This document shows positions 1 through 6,538 of a DNA stretch of 20,713 bases, one piece after another. Each line of letters starts with the position of its first letter. Position 1 is the stretch's first letter. A program made the translations under genes and the position numbers. The notes below the pieces were generated by a model, which did not search any database, was not told the origin of the DNA, and was given only the letters and a program-made list of their open reading frames with translations. The stretch spans positions 1 through 20,713 of the forward strand of contig CAYRHS010000039.1 in the NCBI GenBank assembly GCA_964424125.1. The letters are read 5' to 3'. The DNA is from CAYRHS01 sp964424125. Lineage in GTDB: Bacteria > Actinomycetota > Acidimicrobiia > IMCC26256 > JAOSJL01.

Positions 1-4
1 AGCA

Positions 5-1474
5 GTGAGCGTCGCGCTCTTCCTCCCGATGGTGCTGCCCGTCCTCGCAGCAGGCGTATCCATGGTGACCGCGCGTTGGGTCACCGTGCAACGCGTTCTC
101 GGCGTGGCCGTGGTGAGCGGGAGCCTCGCGGCTTCGGTCGTGGTGCTGGTCGGCGTGGATCGCGACGGGCCGCAGTCGGTCCAGGCAGGGAACTGGCCGG
201 CCCCGTTCGGGATCACGCTCGTCGCCGACCTCTTCACGGGAATCATGCTCGTGGTGTCCATGGTGATGCTGCTCGCAGTGCTCGTGTACGCGATCGGCCA
301 GAACACCGACCGCGACTCGCGCGTCTTCCACCCCGTCTACCTCCTGCTCGCCGCGGGAGTCGCGCTCTCGTTCCTGACAGGCGACCTGTTCAACCTCTTC
401 GTCGCGTTCGAGGTCTTGCTCATCGCGAGCTACGTGCTCATCACGCTCGGAGGAACCCGCGAGCAGGTCCGTAGCGGCATGACGTACATCGTCATCAATC
501 TGGTGGCCTCGACACTGTTCGTCACCGCCGTGGCGATCGTCTATGCCGCGACGGGCACGGTGAACATGGCCGACCTCGTCACCAAGCTCGACACCGTGCC
601 CGGCGGGCTCTCGACCGCGATCGGGCTCCTCCTCCTCGTGGTCTTCGGTGTCAAAGCCGCGATCTTCCCGCTGTTCTTCTGGCTTCCCGACTCCTACCCG
701 ACCGCTCCCAGCCCGATCACCGCGATCTTCGCCGGCCTCCTCACCAAGGTCGGCGTCTACGCCATCATTCGTTCACAGACGCTCCTGTTCCCCTCCAAGG
801 GTCCCGACGCGCTCCTCTTGACGATCGCGGGCCTCACGATGTTCGTCGGCGTCCTCGGCGCGATCGCGCAGAACGACATCAAGCGAATCCTGAGCTTCCA
901 CATCGTGAGCCAGATCGGCTACATGATCTTGGGACTCGGGTTGTTCACGATCGCCGGACTCGCGGGCGCGATCCTCTACATCGTCCACCACATCATCGTG
1001 AAGACGTCGCTGTTCCTCGTCGGCGGGATGGTGGAGCACACAGAAGGCACTGGCCTGCTCGACCGTCTCGGGGGCATGACTCGACGGGCGCCGCTCCTGG
1101 CGGTGCTGTTCCTCATCCCGGCCCTCAGCCTCGCCGGCGTGCCGCCCTTCTCCGGGTTCGTGGCGAAGCTCTCGCTCGCGCAGGCGGGCTTCGCGGCCGA
1201 CCGCTACGCGGTGGTGGCGGTGAGCCTGCTCGTCGGGCTCCTCACGCTGTTCTCGATGACGAAGATCTGGGCCGGCGCGTTCTGGGGCCCGCCGCCCGAA
1301 GACGCCGCGCCCACGGCCAAGCGCGCGCCCGCTCTCATGGTGGGGGCAACGGCGACGATCGTCGCGCTCAGCCTCGCGGTCGCGCTCTTTGCCGGCCCCA
1401 TGTTCCACCTCACCGAGGAAGCCGCCCGGCAGCTCGCCGACCGCACGGCCTACGTGCAGGCGGTGCTGGGCTGA
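5..1474 (+). CDS. mrpD: Na+/H+ antiporter subunit D (Mrp/Mnh complex)
   Basis: This 489-aa polytopic membrane protein is the MrpD/MnhD subunit of the multi-subunit Mrp cation/proton antiporter, related to the complex I proton-channel subunits (NuoL/M/N). The family signatures are visible: a glutamate in a membrane helix at about residue 136 (FNLFVAFEVL), a lysine at about 217 (FGVKAAIFPLFFWLPDSY) and a lysine at about 248 (LLTKVGVYA), which match the buried charged residues proposed to carry protons. Its length is normal for the family. The start is a GTG at position 5; a TGA in another frame at 6-8 fits the end of an upstream mrpC in a GTGA overlap, so mrpA-C probably lie just off the left edge. 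The stop overlaps the mrpE start. The role is sodium extrusion and pH homeostasis driven by the proton gradient. The family call is firm; the ion actually moved cannot be read from sequence. Confidence 0.95.
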   Translation: MSVALFLPMVLPVLAAGVSMVTARWVTVQRVLGVAVVSGSLAASVVVLVGVDRDGPQSVQAGNWPAPFGITLVADLFTGIMLVVSMVMLLAVLVYAIGQNTDRDSRVFHPVYLLLAAGVALSFLTGDLFNLFVAFEVLLIASYVLITLGGTREQVRSGMTYIVINLVASTLFVTAVAIVYAATGTVNMADLVTKLDTVPGGLSTAIGLLLLVVFGVKAAIFPLFFWLPDSYPTAPSPITAIFAGLLTKVGVYAIIRSQTLLFPSKGPDALLLTIAGLTMFVGVLGAIAQNDIKRILSFHIVSQIGYMILGLGLFTIAGLAGAILYIVHHIIVKTSLFLVGGMVEHTEGTGLLDRLGGMTRRAPLLAVLFLIPALSLAGVPPFSGFVAKLSLAQAGFAADRYAVVAVSLLVGLLTLFSMTKIWAGAFWGPPPEDAAPTAKRAPALMVGATATIVALSLAVALFAGPMFHLTEEAARQLADRTAYVQAVLG

Positions 1475-1998
1475 TGCGCCGCGACCTCTTCCTCATCGTG
1501 TGGCTGCTGCTCGTCTGGATCCTCCTGTGGGGAGAGCCGACGGTCGGGAACTTCGTCAGCGGCGCGATCGTCGTCACCGCGCTCCTCGTCGGCTTCCCCC
1601 TCGCGCGCCGTCCCCGCACGGGTGTGCTCCGCCCCCTGCGCGCGATCCACTTCCTGGGCTTCTTCATCGTGAAGCTCGTGCAGGCAACGACGATCGTGGC
1701 ATGGGAGATCATCACACCCGGGAGCCGCATCAATCAGGGCGTGATCTGCATCGAGGCGTTGGGGGCCTCCGACGCGCTGGTGACGCTGGTCGCCAACTTC
1801 ATCACGCTCACGCCCGGCACGCTGACACTCGAGGTTCGTGACGACCCGAAGCGCCTCTTCGTGCACGTTCTCCATCTCCACGACATCGAAGCGGTGCGGC
1901 GCGACGTCCAGGAGCTCGAAGCCCTCGCCATCCGGGCGTTCGGAAGCCCGCAGGCCATCGCCGCGCTACACGACAACCAGCAGGGGGTCGGTCGATGA
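1474..1998 (+). CDS. mrpE: Na+/H+ antiporter subunit E (Mrp/Mnh complex)
   Basis: This 174-aa protein is the MrpE subunit. The N-terminus holds two closely spaced hydrophobic helices (about residues 5-22 and 26-43, the second after GEPTVGNFVSGAIV), followed by a third near 52-75 and a soluble C-terminal domain of about 90 residues with the family's 'TLTPGTLTLEV' strand near residue 110. MrpE is thought to help assemble or stabilise the antiporter rather than conduct ions. The ATG at 1474 overlaps the mrpD stop (TGATG), and the gene ends in an ATGA overlap with mrpF, so translational coupling is likely. Length and gene order match other Mrp operons. No other identity is plausible. Confidence 0.93.
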   Translation: MRRDLFLIVWLLLVWILLWGEPTVGNFVSGAIVVTALLVGFPLARRPRTGVLRPLRAIHFLGFFIVKLVQATTIVAWEIITPGSRINQGVICIEALGASDALVTLVANFITLTPGTLTLEVRDDPKRLFVHVLHLHDIEAVRRDVQELEALAIRAFGSPQAIAALHDNQQGVGR

Positions 1999-2255
1999 AC
2001 GTCGTCGGCTCGATCGCGCTCACGGTCCTTCTCGTGGCCGCCGGGCTCGCGCTGATCCGGCTGCTTCGCGGCCCGACCCTCGCCGACCGCATGGTCGCCC
2101 TCGATTCCCTGCTGCTCACCATCGCGTCCGGGATCGCGGTCAACGCGGCGGCCACCGGCACGGGCGAGTTCCTCGACGTGATGATCGTCGTCGCGCTGCT
2201 CGGGTTCATCGGCTCGGTGACGGTCGCCCGCTTCATCGAACGGAGGGGACCGTGA
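1995..2255 (+). CDS. mrpF: Na+/H+ antiporter subunit F (Mrp/Mnh complex)
   Basis: This 86-aa, very hydrophobic protein is the MrpF subunit, with three predicted membrane helices at about residues 3-20, 33-50 and 58-78. The family core 'LLRGPTLADRMVALD' lies between helices 1 and 2 at about residues 23-37, and the aspartates there are typical. It starts with ATG in an ATGA overlap with mrpE and ends in a GTGA overlap with mrpG. Its position between E and G is the canonical order. MrpF is a small obligatory membrane subunit of the antiporter, and the length is normal. Confidence 0.93.
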   Translation: MNVVGSIALTVLLVAAGLALIRLLRGPTLADRMVALDSLLLTIASGIAVNAAATGTGEFLDVMIVVALLGFIGSVTVARFIERRGP

Positions 2256-2608
2256 GCGCCCTCAGCGTCGTCGCCTCGGCGCTCATCCTCGGCGGCGTCG
2301 CCCTCTCCGCAGTTGGCGGCATCGGGCTCCTGCGCTTCCCCAACGTCTTCGCGCGCATGCACGCGGCGACGAAGCCGGCCGTGCTCGGCCTCATGGCCAT
2401 CGCCTCGGGTGCCGCGCTGGAGGTCGGCGGGACCGGGAACATCTCGCGCCTCGTGCTCGTCATCTTCCTCCAGCTCGTCACCGCCCCGATCGCCGCCCAC
2501 ATGGTCGGCCGGGCAGCGCACAGCCGGGGAGCAGACGTCGGCGGCGGCATCGACGAGCTCGCGGCGGAGGGCGCAGCGGGTCCCCACGACACCCCAACCG
2601 CGGAATGA
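2252..2608 (+). CDS. mrpG: Na+/H+ antiporter subunit G (Mrp/Mnh complex)
   Basis: This 118-aa protein is the MrpG/PhaG subunit. I placed the start at GTG 2252 because it overlaps the mrpF stop (GTGA) and puts the first hydrophobic helix at about residues 3-22; the same frame is open further upstream, but that part only shadows mrpE/mrpF. The family motif 'GLLRFPNVFARMHAATKP' lies at about residues 22-39, followed by two more helices, and the C-terminal 30 residues are hydrophilic and Ala/Gly-rich. It is the last gene of the operon: the next gene lies 59 nt away on the other strand. That short gap (2609-2667) holds no clear terminator stem. Confidence 0.92.
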   Translation: MSALSVVASALILGGVALSAVGGIGLLRFPNVFARMHAATKPAVLGLMAIASGAALEVGGTGNISRLVLVIFLQLVTAPIAAHMVGRAAHSRGADVGGGIDELAAEGAAGPHDTPTAE

Positions 2609-2667
2609 CCAGCCCGATCGCGTCGTGCGTGGCGGCGCGTGACCGCGTGGTTCCAGCGCCGCTCGGA

Positions 2668-3159
2668 CTACGCCGGGAGCTGCGACTCGATCGCCGAGAC
2701 GATCTCGTCGGACTCCGGCTCGGCTGCGGTGCGGAAACGCTGCACCACCATTCCCTCCGGTGAGACCAGGAACTTCTCGAAATTCCACTTGACGTCGCCG
2801 GCCTCGCCCTCCGCGTCGGGCTGTCGGGTGAGCTCGGCGTAGATGGGATGGCGGCCCCCGCCGTTGACCTCGATCTTCTCGTAGAGCGGGAACGTGACGC
2901 CGTAATTGACGTCACAGAACTCGCGGATCTCCTCGGCGGTCCCGGGTTCCTGCTCGAGGAACTGGTTGCACGGGAACCCGACGACGGTGAAACCGCGCTC
3001 CTCGTACTCGTCCTGGAGCTTCTGGAGCCCCGCGTACTGCGGCGTGAACCCGCATTTCGACGCCACGTTCACCACGAGGATCGCCTTGCCCCGGTGCTCA
3101 CCGAGGCTCGAGGGGACACCCTCGAGCGTGTTGACGGGGATGTCGGGCAACTGCGCCAC
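2668..3159 (-). CDS. Glutathione peroxidase-family thiol peroxidase
   Basis: This 163-aa protein is a thioredoxin-fold peroxidase of the glutathione peroxidase family, which reduces hydrogen peroxide and organic or lipid hydroperoxides. The catalytic set is complete: peroxidatic Cys36 (NVASKCGFT), Gln70 (QEPG), and Trp125-Asn126 (KWNFEKF). Cysteine replaces selenocysteine, as is usual in bacteria. Cys64 (GFPCNQF) and Cys82 (FCDVNYGVTFP) are present; Cys82 sits where the resolving cysteine of two-Cys enzymes lies, so thioredoxin is a likelier reductant than glutathione. There is no signal peptide, so it is cytosolic. The start is a GTG with a good Shine-Dalgarno (GGAGGT about 6 nt upstream), which sets it apart from the leaderless-looking genes nearby. 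It is divergent from the PPK2 gene. Confidence 0.93.
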   Translation of the reverse strand: MAQLPDIPVNTLEGVPSSLGEHRGKAILVVNVASKCGFTPQYAGLQKLQDEYEERGFTVVGFPCNQFLEQEPGTAEEIREFCDVNYGVTFPLYEKIEVNGGGRHPIYAELTRQPDAEGEAGDVKWNFEKFLVSPEGMVVQRFRTAAEPESDEIVSAIESQLPA

Positions 3160-3187
3160 GTGGGACCTCCGAATCGCGAACGCGGCG

Positions 3188-3193
3188 ATGGTA
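3188..3193 (-). promoter_or_regulatory. Candidate -10 box (TACCAT) of the peroxidase gene
   Basis: On the minus strand TACCAT fits the actinobacterial TANNNT -10 consensus and lies 28 nt before the GTG of the peroxidase gene. A start about 7 nt downstream gives a leader of about 20 nt that contains the GGAGGT Shine-Dalgarno. No clear -35 element is seen. Confidence 0.45.
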
Positions 3194-3231
3194 GCGACGA
3201 GGCCCGGGCAGTCTGCTCTCGGCCGATTCGC

Positions 3232-3237
3232 TACCGT
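3232..3237 (+). promoter_or_regulatory. Candidate -10 box (TACCGT) for leaderless ppk2
   Basis: TACCGT (TANNNT) is followed by 8 nt and then the ATG at 3246. No Shine-Dalgarno is visible before the ATG. The spacing puts transcription start at or within 1-2 nt of the start codon, as in leaderless actinobacterial mRNAs. Confidence 0.5.
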
Positions 3238-3245
3238 TTTCGTTC

Positions 3246-4061
3246 ATGGCGGACGAGATGCTCGACGGCCTGCAGGTCGAATCCGGGAAGCGGTTGCGCT
3301 TTCGCGATCGCGATCCGAGCGACCGGCTCGGCCTGGCCAACAAGGCAGCAGCCCACGACGAACTCGAACAGCTCACCGGCGACATGCGGTTGCTCCAGAA
3401 CCGGCTCTATGCCGAGGGACAGCGCAGCGTTCTCCTCATCCTCCAGTCCCTCGACGCCGGGGGAAAGGACGGGACCATTCGGCGGGTCTTCTCGGGGGTG
3501 AACCCCCAGGGCTGCCGGGTCGCGGCGTTCAAGGAACCGACGCGCACACAGCGCGCCTACGACTTCCTGTGGAGGGTTCACGCGGCGTGTCCCCGCCGGG
3601 GCGAGATCGGGATCTTCAACCGGAGCCACTACGAGGACGTCGTGACGGTCCACGTCGAAGACCTCATCGACGACGACCTTCGTGACCGTCGCTTCCGCAA
3701 CATCATCGAGTTCGAGCGCATCCTCGACGACCACGGGACGAAGCTCCTCAAGCTCTTCCTCCACATCTCCAAGGAGGAGCAGCGAGAGCGGCTGCAGCGC
3801 CGCATCGACAACCCCGAGAAGCGATGGAAGTTCGCGCCGTCGGATCTCGAGGCTCGCTCGCGATGGGACGACTACATCGCAGCGTACGAACTCGCGATCG
3901 GCGCAACCTCGACCGACTTCGCGCCCTGGTACATCATTCCGGCGAACCGCAAATGGGTGCGGGACATCGCCGTCGCCCGCCTGCTCGTCGGCACACTTCG
4001 GGAGATGGACCCGGAGATCCCCGAACCGCAGCTCCCGCTGGAGGGGGCGGACATCGAGTGA
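3246..4061 (+). CDS. ppk2: PPK2-family polyphosphate kinase (polyphosphate:nucleotide phosphotransferase)
   Basis: This 271-aa protein belongs to the PPK2 family, cytosolic P-loop enzymes that move phosphate between polyphosphate and nucleotides, mostly to make ADP/ATP or GTP. Residues 68-76 form the Walker A loop (SLDAGGKDG, Lys74). Residues 120-131 form the Walker B region (EIGIFNRSHYED), and residues about 195-210 are the lid (KFAPSDLEARSRWDDY), rich in basic residues for polyphosphate. The end carries WYIIPANRKWVRD, also typical. The length is that of the single-domain type. It resembles the 'PPK2-related' subgroup, but sequence alone does not settle whether AMP or ADP is the preferred acceptor. 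Its stop overlaps the next gene by GTGA, so the two are co-translated. Confidence 0.92.
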   Translation: MADEMLDGLQVESGKRLRFRDRDPSDRLGLANKAAAHDELEQLTGDMRLLQNRLYAEGQRSVLLILQSLDAGGKDGTIRRVFSGVNPQGCRVAAFKEPTRTQRAYDFLWRVHAACPRRGEIGIFNRSHYEDVVTVHVEDLIDDDLRDRRFRNIIEFERILDDHGTKLLKLFLHISKEEQRERLQRRIDNPEKRWKFAPSDLEARSRWDDYIAAYELAIGATSTDFAPWYIIPANRKWVRDIAVARLLVGTLREMDPEIPEPQLPLEGADIE

Positions 4062-4576
4062 CCTCGCGGGTGCCGACCCCGATCGACCGTACGGTCGAGC
4101 TCGCCCAGCTCCGACCCGACGACGTCGTGCTCGACGTGGGGTGCGGGAGCGGCACCGCGGCCCGCGACGCAGCCCGGCGCGTCACGAACGGGCGGGTGAT
4201 CGGCGTGGATCCCGATCCTGCCGTGATCAGGGCCGCCGAGGAACAGATCGCAGGCGACGACACCGACGTCCGAATCGAGTTCCATCTCGGCGCCGCCGAG
4301 CAGCTGCCGCTCCCGGAGGGAACGGCAACCGTCGTGCTCGCCGTCGACTCGGTCCACCACTGGCAGGACCTCGAGGCGGGTCTCGCGGAGGTGAAGCGCG
4401 TCCTCGCGCCCGGTGGTCGCTTCGTCGTCGGGGACCGGGATGACGCTCCGGGCGCTCGCAAGCGAGCCGAACGACTCGTTCCGATGTTGGAGCGGGCCGG
4501 GTTCGTCGAGATCCTCGTCCGCCACACCGAGGCGCGAGGCGAGCCCATGACGCTGTTCGCGGCCGTCCGCCCGTAG
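4058..4576 (+). CDS. Small class I SAM-dependent methyltransferase
   Basis: This 172-aa protein has the Rossmann-type SAM-binding fold of class I methyltransferases. Motif I VLDVGCGSG is at residues 24-32, the acidic end of strand 2 (GVDPDP) at 49-54, 'AAEQLPLPEGTATVV' at about 79-93, the HHW segment at 100-102, and the post-motif III 'VLAPGGRFVV' at about 115-124. I chose the GTG at 4058 because it overlaps the PPK2 stop (GTGA) and leaves a short but normal approach to motif I. The protein is short for the Methyltransf_11 group and lacks a substrate-capping N-terminal region, so the substrate cannot be guessed. Coupling to a polyphosphate kinase has no obvious biochemical explanation. Confidence 0.82.
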   Translation: MTSRVPTPIDRTVELAQLRPDDVVLDVGCGSGTAARDAARRVTNGRVIGVDPDPAVIRAAEEQIAGDDTDVRIEFHLGAAEQLPLPEGTATVVLAVDSVHHWQDLEAGLAEVKRVLAPGGRFVVGDRDDAPGARKRAERLVPMLERAGFVEILVRHTEARGEPMTLFAAVRP

Positions 4577-4601
4577 CGGCCACCGATCGACGGCGGGCTA
4601 C
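4573..4601. terminator. Candidate bidirectional terminator hairpin between convergent genes
   Basis: GTAGC (4573-4577) pairs with GCTAC (4597-4601). Inside, after a GG bulge, CCACCG (4580-4585) faces CGGCGG (4591-4596) with one mismatch and a five-base loop. The dyad contains both stop codons (TAG at 4574-4576, and TAG read on the minus strand at 4598-4600). There is no U-tract, as is common in high-GC actinobacteria. The assignment rests on symmetry and position only. Confidence 0.4.
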
Positions 4602-5248
4602 GCCTCCGGAGACAGCCGCATTCCGAACCCGCCGGCGGGCGTCCACGACGCTCGCCACCAGGACGCGAACTCCTCGAGGTCGGAGAGCACGATGTCGGCA
4701 CCCGCTCGTCGCAGCTCGTCCTCGGTAGCAGGACCGGTCGGGACCGAGACCGCGACCGCCTCGGCTGCATGCGCTCCCTCGACGTCGGCGGGCGTGTCAC
4801 CGACGTAGGCGACCGCACGCGCGGCGCGCAGGGCGGCTCCCTTCGCCACACCGAAGACCGAGCCGACGAGGTCGTGGCCGAGATCGAAGCCGACCCGCGC
4901 CAGGCAGGCGCGCGCGGTGACCTCGTAGCGGCCGGTCACGACGACAGGCCGGGTCCCACTCGATCGGACCGCGTCGAGTGCCTCCGCCGCGCCAGGCATC
5001 GCCCGACAGGACTCGAGGCCGTGGTCGAGGAACAGTTCGCGGAAGCGTGCGGTGACATAGGCCACCCGCTCCTCCGGGAACCAGCGCAGGATCTCCTCGT
5101 TCCAGGGGTTCCCGAGACGGGCGACGAAGCCCTCCGCGTCGATGCGGACACCCTCCTCCTCGGCGAGGACGCGCAGGGTCTCGACGACCCCGGTGCTCGT
5201 GTCGAGCAGGGTCATGTCGAGGTCGAAGCCCACCGCTGGCCGGTCCAC
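4598..5248 (-). CDS. HAD-superfamily hydrolase (phosphoglycolate phosphatase-like)
   Basis: This 216-aa protein is a haloacid dehalogenase-superfamily hydrolase, probably a small-molecule phosphatase. All four HAD motifs are present: motif I FDLDMTLLD with nucleophile Asp9 and acid/base Asp11, motif II VVTGR with Thr105, motif III Lys136 (VAKG), and motif IV VGDTPAD with Asp151 and Asp155. Residues about 18-85 form a helical C1-type cap of the kind found in phosphoglycolate phosphatases and beta-phosphoglucomutases. The start is a GTG with no Shine-Dalgarno but with TAGCAT six bases upstream, so it may be leaderless even though the P450 gene ends only 37 nt before it. The substrate is unknown. 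It could dephosphorylate a product of the APH-like kinase in the same cluster, but that is speculation. Confidence 0.88.
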   Translation of the reverse strand: MDRPAVGFDLDMTLLDTSTGVVETLRVLAEEEGVRIDAEGFVARLGNPWNEEILRWFPEERVAYVTARFRELFLDHGLESCRAMPGAAEALDAVRSSGTRPVVVTGRYEVTARACLARVGFDLGHDLVGSVFGVAKGAALRAARAVAYVGDTPADVEGAHAAEAVAVSVPTGPATEDELRRAGADIVLSDLEEFASWWRASWTPAGGFGMRLSPEA

Positions 5249-5254
5249 GGCCGG

Positions 5255-5260
5255 ATGCTA
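5255..5260 (-). promoter_or_regulatory. Candidate -10 box (TAGCAT) for leaderless HAD gene
   Basis: On the minus strand TAGCAT is followed by exactly 6 nt and then GTG at 5248. No Shine-Dalgarno is present. The spacing matches that seen before the P450, tetR and holB genes. Confidence 0.5.
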
Positions 5261-5285
5261 CGGGTGCTCGGCCCCCGGGTCCGCC

Positions 5286-6473
5286 TCAGGCGGGGCGAGC
5301 TCGCACGGGCAGCCGCTGCACCGATGCGCCGAGGGTCCGGTCCACCTCCGCCTCCCCCGCGGGTTCGAGTGTCTCCCAGCGCCGCGCCACCGCGCCGAGG
5401 ATCTCCGCGAGCTCCATCCGCGCGAGGGCAGCGCCGAGGCAGAAGTGGCGACCGATCCCGAAGTTCATCTGGGGCCGGTCGTGCGAACGCGCCACGTCGA
5501 AGCGATGTGGATCGGGGTAGACGGCCGGGTCGGTGTTCGCGGCCGCGTTGTGCAGGTACACGATGCTCTCCGGCGGGATCGGCACCTCGAGCAGCGTGGT
5601 GCCCTCCGCGCTGTAGTGCGGGTCGTAGCGGATGCGCGGCTCGATGCGCAGGCACTCCTCCACCGCCCGGGGAGCGAGGACTGGGTCGGCGCGAAGGACT
5701 CGGTACTGATCGGGATGTCGGGCGAGCACGTAGACGGCCAGTCCGGCCGAGTGCGCGGTGTTGTCGGTCGAGGCGCTCAGCATCTCGAAGGACAGGGAGT
5801 GGACGTCCTCGATCGCCAGGTCACCGTCGTCGGTTGCCGCGAGCATGACCGAGAGAAGATCGTCGGCCGGGGCGCGCCGCTTGGCCTCGATGAGCTCGTC
5901 GACGAGCTCCCGCATCTCGATGGCGGCCGCCAGGATCTCGTCCGCCTTCTCCAGGTTGCCCTCGAATGCCTGGAGGAGGATCGCCGAGAGCTCGAAGAGA
6001 TGGTCGCCTTCCTCCTCCGGCGCGCCGATCATCCAGCAGAACACCGGGCCCGGGATCTTCGATGCGACCGTGTTCATGAAGTCGCCCTCGTCGCCGAGCG
6101 CGTCGAGACGCGACTCGACCAGCGTCCGAACGCGAGGGCGGAGCGCGTCGACGTTCCGGGGTGTGAACCACCGGGACAGCACCCGACGGAGCCGAGTGTG
6201 GCTCGGGCCTTCGTTGTTCTGGAGGTTCCCACCCTCGCCCGCCATGGCATCCACGTCGATCCCCATGTCCGTGAGGAACTTCTCCACGGCCGACACGAGA
6301 CCCGCGTTCTGGTACCCGGCTTCGACACCACGGTGGCTGAACACCTCGAAGCCCCGGTCGCTACAGGCGATCCAGGACTCCTGCCTCCATTTGTCGATGG
6401 CGCGGAGCGGATCGGCGAGGAACGCCTCGGAACCGAGGTCGACCGTCGGGAGCGGGTCGACGGCTTCGGTCAC
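5286..6473 (-). CDS. Cytochrome P450
   Basis: This 395-aa protein is a soluble bacterial class I cytochrome P450 monooxygenase, dependent on an external ferredoxin and reductase that are not encoded here. The heme-binding loop FGIGRHFCLG contains the proximal Cys345, the K-helix ExxR is Glu273-Arg276, and the C-helix HTRLRR motif begins at His92. The I-helix reads A-S-T-D-N-T at residues 234-239: the acid Asp237 is present, but the position of the usual oxygen-activating threonine (Thr252 of P450cam) is Asn238. The length is normal and there is no membrane anchor. The start is a GTG preceded by TAGCGT and six C residues, suggesting a leaderless mRNA. It lies 65 nt after the APH-like kinase, on the same strand. 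The substrate is unknown; a lipid or terpenoid is plausible from context. Confidence 0.95.
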   Translation of the reverse strand: MTEAVDPLPTVDLGSEAFLADPLRAIDKWRQESWIACSDRGFEVFSHRGVEAGYQNAGLVSAVEKFLTDMGIDVDAMAGEGGNLQNNEGPSHTRLRRVLSRWFTPRNVDALRPRVRTLVESRLDALGDEGDFMNTVASKIPGPVFCWMIGAPEEEGDHLFELSAILLQAFEGNLEKADEILAAAIEMRELVDELIEAKRRAPADDLLSVMLAATDDGDLAIEDVHSLSFEMLSASTDNTAHSAGLAVYVLARHPDQYRVLRADPVLAPRAVEECLRIEPRIRYDPHYSAEGTTLLEVPIPPESIVYLHNAAANTDPAVYPDPHRFDVARSHDRPQMNFGIGRHFCLGAALARMELAEILGAVARRWETLEPAGEAEVDRTLGASVQRLPVRARPA

Positions 6474-6479
6474 GGGGGG

Positions 6480-6485
6480 ACGCTA
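6480..6485 (-). promoter_or_regulatory. Candidate -10 box (TAGCGT) for leaderless P450 gene
   Basis: On the minus strand TAGCGT is followed by six C residues and the GTG at 6473. No Shine-Dalgarno is present. This suggests that the P450 can be transcribed independently of the kinase gene upstream. Confidence 0.5.
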
Positions 6486-6538
6486 CCAACTCGGATCGGC
6501 GCCGGGTGGACGTCATCGTCCCGCACGGCCGCACGCAC

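Noticed and set aside
1808..2788. 326-aa minus-strand frame opposite mrpE-G
   Set aside because: It spans three well-supported overlapping Mrp genes and has no motif.
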